Source of the DNA: Neobacillus massiliamazoniensis
GTDB taxonomy: Bacteria; Bacillota; Bacilli; Bacillales; Cytobacillaceae
Assembly: GCF_001048695.1 (NCBI RefSeq)
Contig: NZ_CVRB01000004.1
Span: 62,001-126,000, forward strand
Reading direction: 5' to 3'
DNA: 64,000 nucleotides
The position numbers and the translations under genes are program-made. Positions 55,791 through 64,000 of this stretch are shown piece after piece. Each line of letters opens with the position of its first letter. Within the stretch, counting starts at the first letter, position 1. A model generated the notes under the pieces. The model did no database searches. It saw nothing but the letters and a program-made list of their open reading frames with translations, and had not been told where the DNA came from.

Positions 55791-58181
55791 CTACATTTTT
55801 TTTACTTCAACAAGGTTGGTCTGTTGTGGATTAGCTTTTGCTAGCGGAGTAGGACGCTGGGAAGTCAGTACATTAAGTGAGCCCCTTTGATCCAAACCAT
55901 CCTTATCGGGTGTATACCAGGCACCTTGAGGAATGCCGACAACTCCCGGGGTAATCCTTGGAGTTACCTTTACATCGATAACCAAAGAACCACGGTCATT
56001 CAATACTTGAACACGGTCACCATTTTCAATTCCACGCTGCTTCGCATCTGTTGGATTTATCCACATTTCCTGCTTTGCTGCTTCCTCGAGCCATGGTTGA
56101 TTATCGTAAGTTGAATGGCATCTTCGCTTATAATGCCAGCCTATTAGCTGAAGCGGATATTTTTCTGTCAATGGATCAGAAGGTCCCTCCCACGCAGGGA
56201 TATACTTGGCTATCGCTGGAATTTCATTTGGCTGTTTCATATCCCATAACTGTTTAGAGAATAGTTCAATTTTCCCTGAAGGGGTTTCAAAAGAATGTTT
56301 TTCTGGATGATCAATTTGCTCTTTAAATCCGACAAGTGGCTCATCATATTTAAAATGGTAGGCTCCTATCTTACTAAACTCATCAAAGGTTGGAAAGTTT
56401 GGATTCAACTCCTTTTTAGTCCTGTTCACACTTTCCTTAACCAAATCAAGAATCGTTCTTCCCTCTGTGTATTTTTCTTTTACTCCGAGTTTGGCGGCTA
56501 CCTCAGAAAATACATCATATTCATTACGACATTCATATAACGGGTCAATGACTTTTTCTCCAAAAACGACATAATCACCAAAACACCAAGGAACACCAAT
56601 ATCATAGCGCTCAAAGAAGGTGGTTCCTGGAAGTAAAATGTCTGCATACTTCGCACTAGACGTCATAAATAGGTCACTGACGACAATAAATTCAACCTTT
56701 CTTTCGTCCTCAAGCAATTGCCGGGTTTTATTGATATCAGAATGCTGGTTAATTAGCATATTTCCCGCCATATTAAAAATTAACTTAATATTGCTGTTTA
56801 ATTTATCTGCTCCTTGTAATCCATCGGCCCCTGACATTTCGCTTCCTTTTTCGACAGCCTTCGTCCAAAGAAAGCATGGAATGGACGCCTTGACCGGATT
56901 ATCATACGAAAATGGAAAGACAATATTTGATCGGCTCCAATAGCCTGTTCCTGCTGCCCATCCCCCCAATTTTCCTACGTTTCCAGTTAGGCAGGCGAGC
57001 TGTGCTCCCCCGCGCATCACTTGTTCCCCGTAAGCATGACGCTGAGGTCCCCAACCTTGAATAAGGGCTGCTGGTTTTATCGTTGCGTAGGCTCTAGCAA
57101 TTTCTCGAATTTTTTCTGCTGAAACACGGCAAATTTTTTCCGCCCATTCAGGAGTTTTAGGGGTACCGTCCTTTTCCCCAAGAAGGTAGCTCTTCAGTGA
57201 TTCTTCCTTAGGAATCCCCTCAGGCATATGGTCACCGTCAAATCCTACACAGTATTTATCGAGGAATGCTTGATCATGAAGTTTTTCAGTGATCATTACA
57301 TATCCCATTGCATCCATAAGTGCGTTATCGGTTGTAGGCAGGATCGGAATCCATTCATCTGCAAATGCAATCGCTGTATCTGTATACCGCGGATCGATTA
57401 CGGTGATTTTTGCTCCATTCTTCTTAGCCTGCATTAAATATTCACGGTACGGTGTCGAAAAAATCATTTCTGAAGGGTTTTGCCCCCATAAAATGATGTA
57501 CTTTGAATGAAGAAGTGAATCAAAGCTGCTACCTGAATTATTCGTCCCGTATGTATAAGGTGTCGCCACATTTCCTGCACCGGAGCTATAGTCGTTGTGA
57601 TAGTTTAAAAATCCCCCAGTAAGAGATAATAATTTCCTAACTGCCGCCTTTCCTCCATGTATGCCCCAGGATTGTCCTGATGCATAGTTGACATATCTTG
57701 ATTCTGGACCGTAGGTATCTCCAATTCGTTTTACTTCAGAAGCTATTATGTCAATGGCCTCATCCCATGGAATTCTTTTGAACTTTCCTTCTCCACGTTT
57801 GCCCACTCGTTTCATTGGATATTTAAGGCGGTCTGGATGATAAAGCAAGCTTCGATAGTTCCGTCCCCTTATACATGCCCGGAGCGGAGGTCTCGATATA
57901 TCTCCACTCTCTCGGGTATCGGTACTTACCCTTACCACCAATCCATCCTTTACATGTGCCTTAATGACACAACGGCCACCACAATTATTGATACTGCAGG
58001 TTGAAATCATTTTTTCAGGAGATTCTGCTTTTGCCTTTTTTTTGTCTTCTTGGCGGTCAATGAGCATTTTGGTGCCGATTCCTCCCGCAATAACAGGAAT
58101 ACTGATTGCTCCCGACCATTTTAAAAATGTCCGGCGCTGCATTTTATTTGTTAAAAAATTTTTAAAACCATTTTCAGGCAT
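55791..58181 (-). CDS. DMSO-reductase-family molybdopterin oxidoreductase (DmsA-like)
   Basis: A 796-residue catalytic subunit. A Tat signal (RRTFLKW, then a hydrophobic stretch, residues 15-42) exports it folded. A 4Fe-4S site (CSINNCGGRC) precedes the bis-MGD domains. The segment NDYSSGAGNVATPYTYG resembles the DmsA region carrying the molybdenum Ser ligand. The C-terminal dinucleotide-binding part includes GDRVQVLNDRG. Substrate cannot be deduced; DMSO, TMAO or other oxyanions are possible. It overlaps the chaperone gene by 8 bases. Confidence 0.88.
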   Translation of the reverse strand: MPENGFKNFLTNKMQRRTFLKWSGAISIPVIAGGIGTKMLIDRQEDKKKAKAESPEKMISTCSINNCGGRCVIKAHVKDGLVVRVSTDTRESGDISRPPLRACIRGRNYRSLLYHPDRLKYPMKRVGKRGEGKFKRIPWDEAIDIIASEVKRIGDTYGPESRYVNYASGQSWGIHGGKAAVRKLLSLTGGFLNYHNDYSSGAGNVATPYTYGTNNSGSSFDSLLHSKYIILWGQNPSEMIFSTPYREYLMQAKKNGAKITVIDPRYTDTAIAFADEWIPILPTTDNALMDAMGYVMITEKLHDQAFLDKYCVGFDGDHMPEGIPKEESLKSYLLGEKDGTPKTPEWAEKICRVSAEKIREIARAYATIKPAALIQGWGPQRHAYGEQVMRGGAQLACLTGNVGKLGGWAAGTGYWSRSNIVFPFSYDNPVKASIPCFLWTKAVEKGSEMSGADGLQGADKLNSNIKLIFNMAGNMLINQHSDINKTRQLLEDERKVEFIVVSDLFMTSSAKYADILLPGTTFFERYDIGVPWCFGDYVVFGEKVIDPLYECRNEYDVFSEVAAKLGVKEKYTEGRTILDLVKESVNRTKKELNPNFPTFDEFSKIGAYHFKYDEPLVGFKEQIDHPEKHSFETPSGKIELFSKQLWDMKQPNEIPAIAKYIPAWEGPSDPLTEKYPLQLIGWHYKRRCHSTYDNQPWLEEAAKQEMWINPTDAKQRGIENGDRVQVLNDRGSLVIDVKVTPRITPGVVGIPQGAWYTPDKDGLDQRGSLNVLTSQRPTPLAKANPQQTNLVEVKKM

Positions 58182-58839
58182 GCGCTAATTCCCCTTTCAA
58201 TTCACGAAGTGATTGCAAATCAAATTCTAAAAAATCATAAAGTAGCATAGCTGCACCCAAAAATAATTGACTATTTGTATTTTGAATGATCCGATTGCAA
58301 AAAGAAGGAATCCACTTTAATAGATGATTTTCAATAAAGGTGATTTGTGTTGTAATTAATTCAATCATCTTTTCATTACTGTTCTCTTCTAAAAATAAAT
58401 CACTTAGATAGACCATGAATTCTAACTCTAATAATAAATGGTCATCCGGTTCATTATTTTCTTTCATTGATTGAAGGCCAAAGCGATGGTAATATTCCCT
58501 GATTTGATAAGTCCATTTTTCAAAAAGAAGCTTTTCCTTGCTTCTGTAATACGATTCCCAGAGCGGCGCACCAAGTGGTCCTGGACCAACAAAAAGTCGC
58601 TGGTACTCCTCCTGTTCTTTGGAAATTTGTTCTTTTGATAAATCTTTAAAAAAGCCACTGAGAATTTTACCTCCTTCATGTATCTCTTGTAATTCGTGCG
58701 GATTGCAAGAGTCGCGTATTTGAAACAAAATATCGCTGTTTGGTTCCAAAAATAAAAGATGCAGAACATGATAGAATTTCTTCCTCGATAATAAAAATGA
58801 ATGGTATTGCTGATGTAGCAGTTCTTTAGATGCAGTCAA
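58174..58839 (-). CDS. TorD/DmsD-type molybdoenzyme chaperone
   Basis: A 221-residue all-helical protein with the TorD signature EYQRLFVGPGPLGAPLWES. Such chaperones bind the Tat signal of the partner enzyme and help cofactor loading. TTG 58839 is preferred as start: GGGAGGGG lies 5 bases upstream. The frame stays open to an ATG at 58926, but a Rex/Fnr-type palindrome lies in that stretch. First gene of the torD-dmsA-dmsB-like operon. Confidence 0.82.
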   Translation of the reverse strand: MTASKELLHQQYHSFLLSRKKFYHVLHLLFLEPNSDILFQIRDSCNPHELQEIHEGGKILSGFFKDLSKEQISKEQEEYQRLFVGPGPLGAPLWESYYRSKEKLLFEKWTYQIREYYHRFGLQSMKENNEPDDHLLLELEFMVYLSDLFLEENSNEKMIELITTQITFIENHLLKWIPSFCNRIIQNTNSQLFLGAAMLLYDFLEFDLQSLRELKGELAHA

Positions 58840-58855
58840 AATTTCCCCTCCCTTT

Positions 58856-58873
58856 TTGTGAAACATTTCACAT
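58856..58873. promoter_or_regulatory. Rex/Fnr-type operator ahead of the DmsA-like operon
   Basis: The minus strand reads ATGTGAAATGTTTCACAA, matching Rex TTGTGAA-N4-TTCACAA at all but one arm position. It contains the exact Fnr core TGTGA-N6-TCACA. It lies 17 bases before the TTG start, next to the ribosome binding site, which suits a repressor (Rex) better than an activator. Confidence 0.6.
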
Positions 58874-59055
58874 AATAAGATAGATTTTTTACTTACTTCC
58901 ATAAATTGATGGTATTCCCATTTCAATTTTACAGCACATTCCTATAATAGGAATGTACTTTGTTCATCATTTCACATTAAATTCAAATTAATGTTAACCA
59001 CCAGAAAAATATGTGTATAATAAGAAGGATTATACATAGAAAAGGATGATTTCCC

Positions 59056-59340
59056 ATGAACATAAAAGGACATACAGTTGAAAAACTCGAAGATCCATTT
59101 GGACTGCTTTCCGGTGACCGATATGAGTTTTTTCTTGAACTCGAAATTGATGAGGACGATGAGCTTTATTCTGATAAAGGAGTTGGATTAAGGATCTTAT
59201 TCGTCAGCGATGAAAATGGACAAAAAATTAAAAACTACCATTTTTTCGAACTAGACACTGATACGGTTCTTGATTTTGCCCTTGAAGAGGACGAAGAGGA
59301 TCTGGTAGTTAATTATTGTAGAGAAAATATTATCGAATAA
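59056..59340 (+). CDS. DUF6509-type acidic protein
   Basis: A 94-residue very acidic protein (GHTVEKLEDPFGLLSGDRYE; IDEDDEL; ALEEDEEDLVV). I recall this start as the DUF6509 family of Bacillaceae, sometimes mislabelled pullulanase. No catalytic motif. AAAGGATGAT precedes the ATG. Monocistronic, ending at a bidirectional terminator. Confidence 0.65.
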   Translation: MNIKGHTVEKLEDPFGLLSGDRYEFFLELEIDEDDELYSDKGVGLRILFVSDENGQKIKNYHFFELDTDTVLDFALEEDEEDLVVNYCRENIIE

Positions 59341-59376
59341 CAAAAAGCAGGAAATTTCGTTTCCTGCTTTTTGTTA
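59341..59376. terminator. Bidirectional terminator
   Basis: AAAAAGCAGGAAA and TTTCCTGCTTTTT form a 13-bp stem with a 5-base loop between two convergent genes. Confidence 0.88.
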
Positions 59377-60333
59377 TGAAATATTAGATGTTTTTTGGAT
59401 AAACATTTCTATAAAATTAATGGTAAATTTTTGAATATCCATTTCCCAACCGATATAATCCAATGTTTCCGGAGGCTCAATATCAGGCTTTGGCCGGAAA
59501 TCGGCAAAGCTTTTACCTCTTGCAGTACCAAATTTCTCTACCCTTACCCTTCGTGGAATATATTTAACGAATCCCGGATGGGTTAATGCCATTAGAGGAA
59601 CCACATCATGCATAGGTGCACCTTGAATTCCGGGAGTAACTTTTTGATAAGCGCGATAATAATAATCAAATGTAGGTTTTATTAGCGGTCTAAATGGTGT
59701 TTTGCTGTTTTCCTCCAGAAAATTTATTATTTCAGGTGTAATGATGGCCCTGTTCGTTATGTTTAATGGATGCAAATAAATATTGTGTGCTTTTTCCATA
59801 ACCGAGTTAGCTGCAATAGGGTCGACATAAAAATTTGCTTCTGCCTCAGCAGTGACGTTTCCAGGGACCAGAAAAGCACCACCCATAATATAAAAAGCAG
59901 CTACATCCTTTAAAACATCATTTCCATACAAAATAAACATTAAAGCCAAATCGGTTAGTCTGCCAACAGAGACGATTACAAGATTTCCTTTATATTGATT
60001 AACAAGATCAAGGACTTTATTAAAATCAAATACCCGTACATTCTCGATGGTTTCCGGTAGTTTAATCAGTCCCATTCCTTCTTTTCCATGAAATTCAGGA
60101 TAATATATCGGTTCTCCAGACAGGGGGCCTGCAGCACCTGCAATGATTGGAATATCCCCCCTGCCTGCTAAGTTCAGCAAATAGGCTGTATTTCTAATTG
60201 AATACTTTTTTGGAGTACTCCCATAACCACTAACGATGCCAATAAGATTTATTTGAGGGTTCAGTAAAGCATACATAATGGCAAAGGAATCATCAATTCC
60301 AGGATCTGTAATCATCAGCACTTGATAAGCCAT
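59374..60333 (-). CDS. Nucleoside hydrolase (IUNH family)
   Basis: A 319-residue enzyme that splits the N-glycosidic bond of nucleosides. The N-terminal calcium-binding Asp cluster is MITDPGIDDSFAI (usual form DxDxGxDD, here with the first Asp replaced by Ile/Thr). MGGAFLVPGNVTAEAEANFY and the active-site MHDVVPL follow. GGGAG lies 6 bases before the ATG. Monocistronic. Substrate range unknown. Confidence 0.85.
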   Translation of the reverse strand: MAYQVLMITDPGIDDSFAIMYALLNPQINLIGIVSGYGSTPKKYSIRNTAYLLNLAGRGDIPIIAGAAGPLSGEPIYYPEFHGKEGMGLIKLPETIENVRVFDFNKVLDLVNQYKGNLVIVSVGRLTDLALMFILYGNDVLKDVAAFYIMGGAFLVPGNVTAEAEANFYVDPIAANSVMEKAHNIYLHPLNITNRAIITPEIINFLEENSKTPFRPLIKPTFDYYYRAYQKVTPGIQGAPMHDVVPLMALTHPGFVKYIPRRVRVEKFGTARGKSFADFRPKPDIEPPETLDYIGWEMDIQKFTINFIEMFIQKTSNIS

Positions 60334-60453
60334 AGAAATCTCCCTAGGCGAAAAATTTTTAAGACTTATTATTAATATGATGAAAACAGAACAAATATAA
60401 CGAGGATCTCCCTATAGTGTCAGACCATTTAGGACATCCCCAATTATTTGTTT

Positions 60454-61284
60454 CTATGCTTCTTTTTTTACTTTTGCAGTTGTTTTCTTTCTTGTACCTG
60501 TAGTTTTCTTTGGTTTTGTTCGGTCAATTGATGCCTGTAATGCTGCCATTAAATCAGTGACATTAGAAACTGCCTCTTTCTCGGAAGGTGTAACAGTTTC
60601 TTTTCCTGTTCGTTTCGATTCAATTAACTCTAATAATGCGGTGCGATATTCATCAGTATACTTTTCAGGTTCAAATTCAGTAGTCAATTGGTCAATAAGC
60701 AAAATCGCTGTATCTAATTCCTTTTTTGTCACCTTATCTTCAGAAGGAACATTGGGAACATCAGTTGCATTGCGAACTTCATCTGGGTAGTGAATGGTTT
60801 CCATAACCAAGGTATTTTCATACACACGAATAACAGCGAGTTGTTCTTTTGAACGGATCACTATTTTCGCCAGTCCCACCTTTTGCGTTTCCTGTAATGC
60901 TTTACGCAACAAAGAATAGGCCTTACCTCCACCCTCATGAGGCGACATGTAATAGCTTTTGTCAAAATATATCGGGTCGATTTGTTCCATTTTCACAAAA
61001 TCAATAATTTCGACAGCTTTTTCTTCATTTTCTTTTTTTAATGCTTCAAGGTCTTCATTGTCCAAAACAACGAATTTTCCTTTTGTGTATTCATATGCCT
61101 TCACAATATCCTCCGGCTTCACTTCTTCCTCGCAAACAGTACATATCTTTTCATATTTAATCGGAGCATGACATTTATTATGCAGAGTCCGAAGCTTAAT
61201 ATCCTTATCCTCAGTTGCGGCATGCAGCTTGATCGGAATGTTAACAAGCCCAAAGCTAATACTACCCTTCCACATCGTATGCAT
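60454..61284 (-). CDS. ku: Non-homologous end joining protein Ku
   Basis: A 276-residue bacterial Ku homologue (WKGSISFGLVNIPIKL at the start, then HNKCHAPIKYEKIC and YYMSPHEGGGKAY). It forms a homodimeric ring on DNA ends and recruits LigD. The C-terminal tail is Lys/Thr-rich (TKPKKTTGTRKKTTAKVKK), as in Ku proteins that thread on DNA. GGAG lies 8 bases before the ATG. Divergent from ligD across about 130 bases. In Bacillus both are made in the forespore and used at germination. Confidence 0.95.
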   Translation of the reverse strand: MHTMWKGSISFGLVNIPIKLHAATEDKDIKLRTLHNKCHAPIKYEKICTVCEEEVKPEDIVKAYEYTKGKFVVLDNEDLEALKKENEEKAVEIIDFVKMEQIDPIYFDKSYYMSPHEGGGKAYSLLRKALQETQKVGLAKIVIRSKEQLAVIRVYENTLVMETIHYPDEVRNATDVPNVPSEDKVTKKELDTAILLIDQLTTEFEPEKYTDEYRTALLELIESKRTGKETVTPSEKEAVSNVTDLMAALQASIDRTKPKKTTGTRKKTTAKVKKEA

Positions 61285-61412
61285 AGAAATTTCTCCATTC
61301 CTTTTCTTTTAGTTTTTGTATGCTTGCAAATGAAATTCGTAAAAACATCTGGAAAAGGATGAACCGATAGACAATGTTGCAAAATAAAAAAAAAGAAAGG
61401 ACATTTATAGAA

Positions 61413-63245
61413 ATGAAACCAATGCTGCCAACACTTACCTTCGCCCCACCTTTAAAAGCCGATTGGCTGTACGAGGTTAAATATGATGGCTTTCGCGCCA
61501 TTTTAGGATGGGATAAAAAAGGAATTGAATTAACGAGCAGAAACGGCAAAACCCTTATGCCGCAATTCCCTGAGATTAAACAATTCTTAATAAATCACGA
61601 AAAACAGTTTAAACCTTTTTTACCTTTGCTGCTTGATGGCGAGCTCGTCTCCCTTAATAATCCATATAAGGCCGACTTTGCTGCTATTCAGGTTCGCGGC
61701 CGGTTAAAAGCGGAGAAAAAAATAAGTGAACAGGCTTCGCATTTTCCATGCCGCCTCATGGTTTTTGACGTGTTGATGCTAAAAGGGAAGTCGTTAATAG
61801 GAATGACCTTTCAAGAAAGGAAACAAGAATTGATAAAACTATTTCAACAGCTTGGTTTTATGATGGAAGCTAGTCCGTATAATCAAGATTTACTGCAGTT
61901 AGTTAAGACATATGAAAAATTTGATGAACTGTGGGAACAGATTGTTTTATCTGATGGTGAAGGTATTGTTGCCAAGCAGAAAAACAGTCTGTGGCAGGAA
62001 GGGAAAAGGTCGGAGCAATGGCTTAAATATAAGAATTGGAAATTTGTTAGCTGCTTTGTTACCTCTTATGATAAAACCAATGGGTACTTTTTTGTGGGGG
62101 TCTATAATGGAAATAAGATTCAGGGAATTGGACAGGTGCTTTTCGGGTTTAAACCTGACGAGAAACAGGCATTGCAGCAAACTTTGAAACAAAACAAGGT
62201 CAGTGAAGATGCTCAATTCATCTATGTGAATCCGGCAATTTGCCTAGAAGTAAAGTATTTAGAACTGTATGATGAGCAGCTACGTGAACCGCATTTTGAC
62301 CGGTTTCGATTTGATTTAGAACCGATTGAATGTACATTTGAACGTTTTATGTTTCAGCAAAAAAATCTGCCACCAGACTTAGAAATAACGCACCCTGATA
62401 AACAGCTCTGGAAAAATCACGATATTCAAAAGGCAGATTATATCCTATATTTGAGGGAATTATCACCATATATGCTCCCATTTTTAACAAATCGCTTATT
62501 AACTGTCATCCGTTTCCCGCATGGAATGTTTGGTGAGCCCTTTTATCAAAAAAATTGTCCCGACTATGCCCCTTCATTTGTTCAAACGTTTAAGAGTGAA
62601 GAAATCGATTATATATTATGTAATAATCTTAAAACACTCATTTGGCTTGGCAATCAATTGGCCATTGAATTTCATATTCCATTCCAGACCATTAACAGCA
62701 AAGGACCTAGTGAAATTGTCTTCGACTTGGACCCCCCGTCTATAGAAAATTTCCATTTAGCCGTCAAAGCAGCCTTACTAATAAAAGAAGTGCTCGATCA
62801 ATTACATTTAATCGGCTTCATTAAAACATCCGGAAACAAAGGCTTGCAGATTTATCTACCACTTCCTGAAAATGTATATACATATGATGATACAAGGCTT
62901 TTTACAAGTTTTATTGCTGAATACCTTATCACACGTGATCCTGATTCGTTTACCATAGAAAGAATGAAAAAGAATCGAGGAAACAGGCTGTATGTTGACT
63001 ATATTCAGCACGGAGAAGGAAAAACCATTGTTGCCCCTTATTCATTAAGGGGAAATGATTACGCCGGAGTTGCTACACCACTGTTTTGGAAAGAAGTTGA
63101 TGAAAAGCTACGACCTGAATTTTTCACAATGCAAACTGTCTTGACCAGAGTTAAAAGTCAAGGTGATCCTTTTAAGAATTACTTTCAAACAAAAGAAATC
63201 CAACCCTTTGCACCTGTCCTTGAATTTTTAAAACAAAAAAAATGA
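61413..63245 (+). CDS. ligD: ATP-dependent DNA ligase LigD (ligase plus polymerase)
   Basis: A 610-residue two-domain protein. The ligase domain (about 1-295) has the AMP-accepting Lys in YEVKYDGFRA and motifs SRNGK, LDGELV and EGIVAKQK. The primase/polymerase domain (about 310-605) has the metal Asp pair in FDLDPPS and IKTSGNKGLQIYLPL. No phosphoesterase domain, as in B. subtilis LigD. ATG 61413 gives the usual N-terminus; an in-frame ATG at 61374 is also open. A 51-bp tandem repeat array begins a few bases after the stop. Confidence 0.94.
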   Translation: MKPMLPTLTFAPPLKADWLYEVKYDGFRAILGWDKKGIELTSRNGKTLMPQFPEIKQFLINHEKQFKPFLPLLLDGELVSLNNPYKADFAAIQVRGRLKAEKKISEQASHFPCRLMVFDVLMLKGKSLIGMTFQERKQELIKLFQQLGFMMEASPYNQDLLQLVKTYEKFDELWEQIVLSDGEGIVAKQKNSLWQEGKRSEQWLKYKNWKFVSCFVTSYDKTNGYFFVGVYNGNKIQGIGQVLFGFKPDEKQALQQTLKQNKVSEDAQFIYVNPAICLEVKYLELYDEQLREPHFDRFRFDLEPIECTFERFMFQQKNLPPDLEITHPDKQLWKNHDIQKADYILYLRELSPYMLPFLTNRLLTVIRFPHGMFGEPFYQKNCPDYAPSFVQTFKSEEIDYILCNNLKTLIWLGNQLAIEFHIPFQTINSKGPSEIVFDLDPPSIENFHLAVKAALLIKEVLDQLHLIGFIKTSGNKGLQIYLPLPENVYTYDDTRLFTSFIAEYLITRDPDSFTIERMKKNRGNRLYVDYIQHGEGKTIVAPYSLRGNDYAGVATPLFWKEVDEKLRPEFFTMQTVLTRVKSQGDPFKNYFQTKEIQPFAPVLEFLKQKK

Positions 63246-63256
63246 CGTTGGGTGGA

Positions 63257-63668
63257 AAATAGTGCTCCGAATTTGTTAAAACAGCCTCTTTCGGGCACTA
63301 ATTTTCAAAATAGTGCCTCTAATCTTCTAAAACTTCCTCTCTCGGGCACTAATTTTCATAATAGTGCCCCTAATCTCCTAATACTGTCTCTCCCGGGCAC
63401 TGATTTTCATAATAGTGCCCCTAATCTCGTGAAACGGCCTCTCTCGGGCACTAATTATTAAAATAGTGCCCCTAATCTCCTAATACTGTCTCTCCCGGGC
63501 ACTAATTTTCAAAATAGTGCCCCTAATCTTCTAATACTTCCTCTCTCGGGCACTAATTTTCATAATAGTGCCCCTAATCTCCTAAAACTGTCTCTCCCGG
63601 GCACTGATTTTCAAAATAGTGCCCCCTAATCTCCTAAAACTTCCTCTCTCGGGCACTAATATAAAAAA
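63257..63668 (+). repeat. Tandem array of eight 51-bp hairpin repeats
   Basis: The motif AGTGCYC recurs at 63261, 63312, 63363, 63414, 63465, 63516, 63567, 63618 and 63669, an exact 51-bp period. Each unit carries AGTGCCC and GGGCACT as inverted arms (hairpin) around a CT-rich loop (CTAATCTCCTAAAAC, TCTCTC), then an AATTTTCA-type spacer. The period is a multiple of three, so the first units stay open as a 17-residue repeat (NSAPNLLKLPLSGTNFH) until a stop at 63459. I regard it as non-coding. Confidence 0.88.
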
Positions 63669-63707
63669 AGTGCTCTATACTAGAAAAAATCTTCTAATCA
63701 GAGCACT
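63669..63707. terminator. Hairpin closing the array / terminator-like
   Basis: AGTGCTCT and AGAGCACT form an 8-bp stem with a 23-base A/T-rich loop. It is a diverged ninth unit of the array, lying before the converging right-edge gene. Confidence 0.5.
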
Positions 63708-63725
63708 ATATTTGAAATGTTTCCC

Positions 63726-64000
63726 TTATACTTGTAATGCATCGGTTAAATATTCTTTAGATTTTTCTTGAAGCTTTTCATAGGCAGGTTGCTCCTGGAA
63801 ATCCTTTTTAGCTAGCAATGTGAACGATCCATTCTTAAGATTTACTTTTACTTGGGCTTCATAAAGGTAAGTAGCATTACCAATTAGGTCCATTGTATAA
63901 ACCCCAGCAGATTCATGAACAACACATTGAACCATGCCGCCATTATTATATACTTGAATTATTTTTTCAAAATCATTGAAACCATTTAAACAAGTTACAA
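63726..64000 (-). CDS. Hypothetical protein, 5' part beyond the window
   Basis: The frame is open from the right edge (VTCLNGFNDFEKIIQVYN) through ESAGVYTMDLIGNATYLYEA to the stop at 63726, at least 90 residues. The ATG at 63935 is internal, as the coding pattern continues upstream of it. Soluble, mixed alpha/beta in appearance; no family recognised. Confidence 0.6.
   Translation of the reverse strand, partial: VTCLNGFNDFEKIIQVYNNGGMVQCVVHESAGVYTMDLIGNATYLYEAQVKVNLKNGSFTLLAKKDFQEQPAYEKLQEKSKEYLTDALQV

Noticed and set aside
63252..63461. Repeat protein of 17-residue units encoded by the 51-bp array
   Set aside because: The frame is closed by TAA in the fourth unit, there is no ribosome binding site, and the hairpin arms explain the conservation better than protein sequence.
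63257..63668. CRISPR array
   Set aside because: Units are near-identical along the full 51 bp with no unique spacers, and there are no cas genes.

Overview
The window looks like the chromosome of a spore-forming, facultatively anaerobic member of the Bacillaceae. A Neobacillus/Bacillus-type genome fits best, but this is inferred from gene content, AT-rich composition and GGAGG-type ribosome binding sites, not from a search. Sporulation markers occur throughout: SspH, YjcZ-like, YhfH and YdjO-like proteins, an Sda-type checkpoint protein, a YhcN/YlaJ-type lipoprotein, a GerPA/GerPF-like protein beside an Hsp20 protein, and a Ku/LigD end-joining pair. There is no prophage, integrase or CRISPR array.

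Layout. 1-7.3 kb: a large membrane protein with a 3' frameshift, lipoteichoic acid synthase, and small spore genes. 7.4-10.7 kb: a three-gene ion-transport operon (ArsB/NhaD permease, KtrB, KtrC). 11.2-17.1 kb: a LysM/3D cell-wall protein, a selenocysteine formate dehydrogenase, and a triple-PAS histidine kinase. 17.4-26.2 kb: small genes, a MutS2 paralogue without Smr domain, SCO1, an ABC-F ATPase, and a spore-protein cluster. 26.7-31.4 kb: a penicillin-binding carboxypeptidase, MprF, and a cupredoxin. 31.7-36 kb: pflBA and a MifM-like/YidC2 pair. 36.3-45.1 kb: a CrcB pair, an acyl-CoA synthetase, Sda, a two-component system, and MnmH. 45.2-52 kb: trpEGDCFBA behind a tryptophan T-box. 52.1-64 kb: an MFS pump, a PfkB kinase, two tRNAs, a DmsAB/TorD-type operon, a nucleoside hydrolase, Ku/LigD, a 51-bp tandem array, and a gene cut by the right edge.

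How genes work together. PflB makes formate anaerobically, the selenoprotein formate dehydrogenase can oxidise it, and a second molybdopterin enzyme (DmsA-like) with its TorD chaperone could serve as a terminal reductase. Both molybdoenzyme operons carry a near-perfect Rex/Fnr-type palindrome upstream. MnmH (tRNA 2-selenouridine synthase) is a second, independent sign that the cell uses selenium.

The most interesting signals are regulatory. (1) A 300-nt leader on the minus strand upstream of the MutS2 paralogue has a promoter, a 7-codon leader peptide overlapping a long-range stem, a possible antiterminator and an intrinsic terminator. It looks like ribosome-mediated attenuation of a ribosome-associated ATPase, now split from its gene by a MITE. 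(2) A MifM-like arrest-peptide gene precedes yidC2 with a hairpin that masks the yidC2 Shine-Dalgarno. (3) An in-frame UGA in formate dehydrogenase is followed by a textbook bacterial SECIS hairpin. The window also holds seven copies of a MITE-like repeat (family A: 12-bp inverted ends, 8-bp target duplications), six pieces of a second palindromic repeat (family B), and an eight-unit array of hairpin-forming 51-bp repeats.
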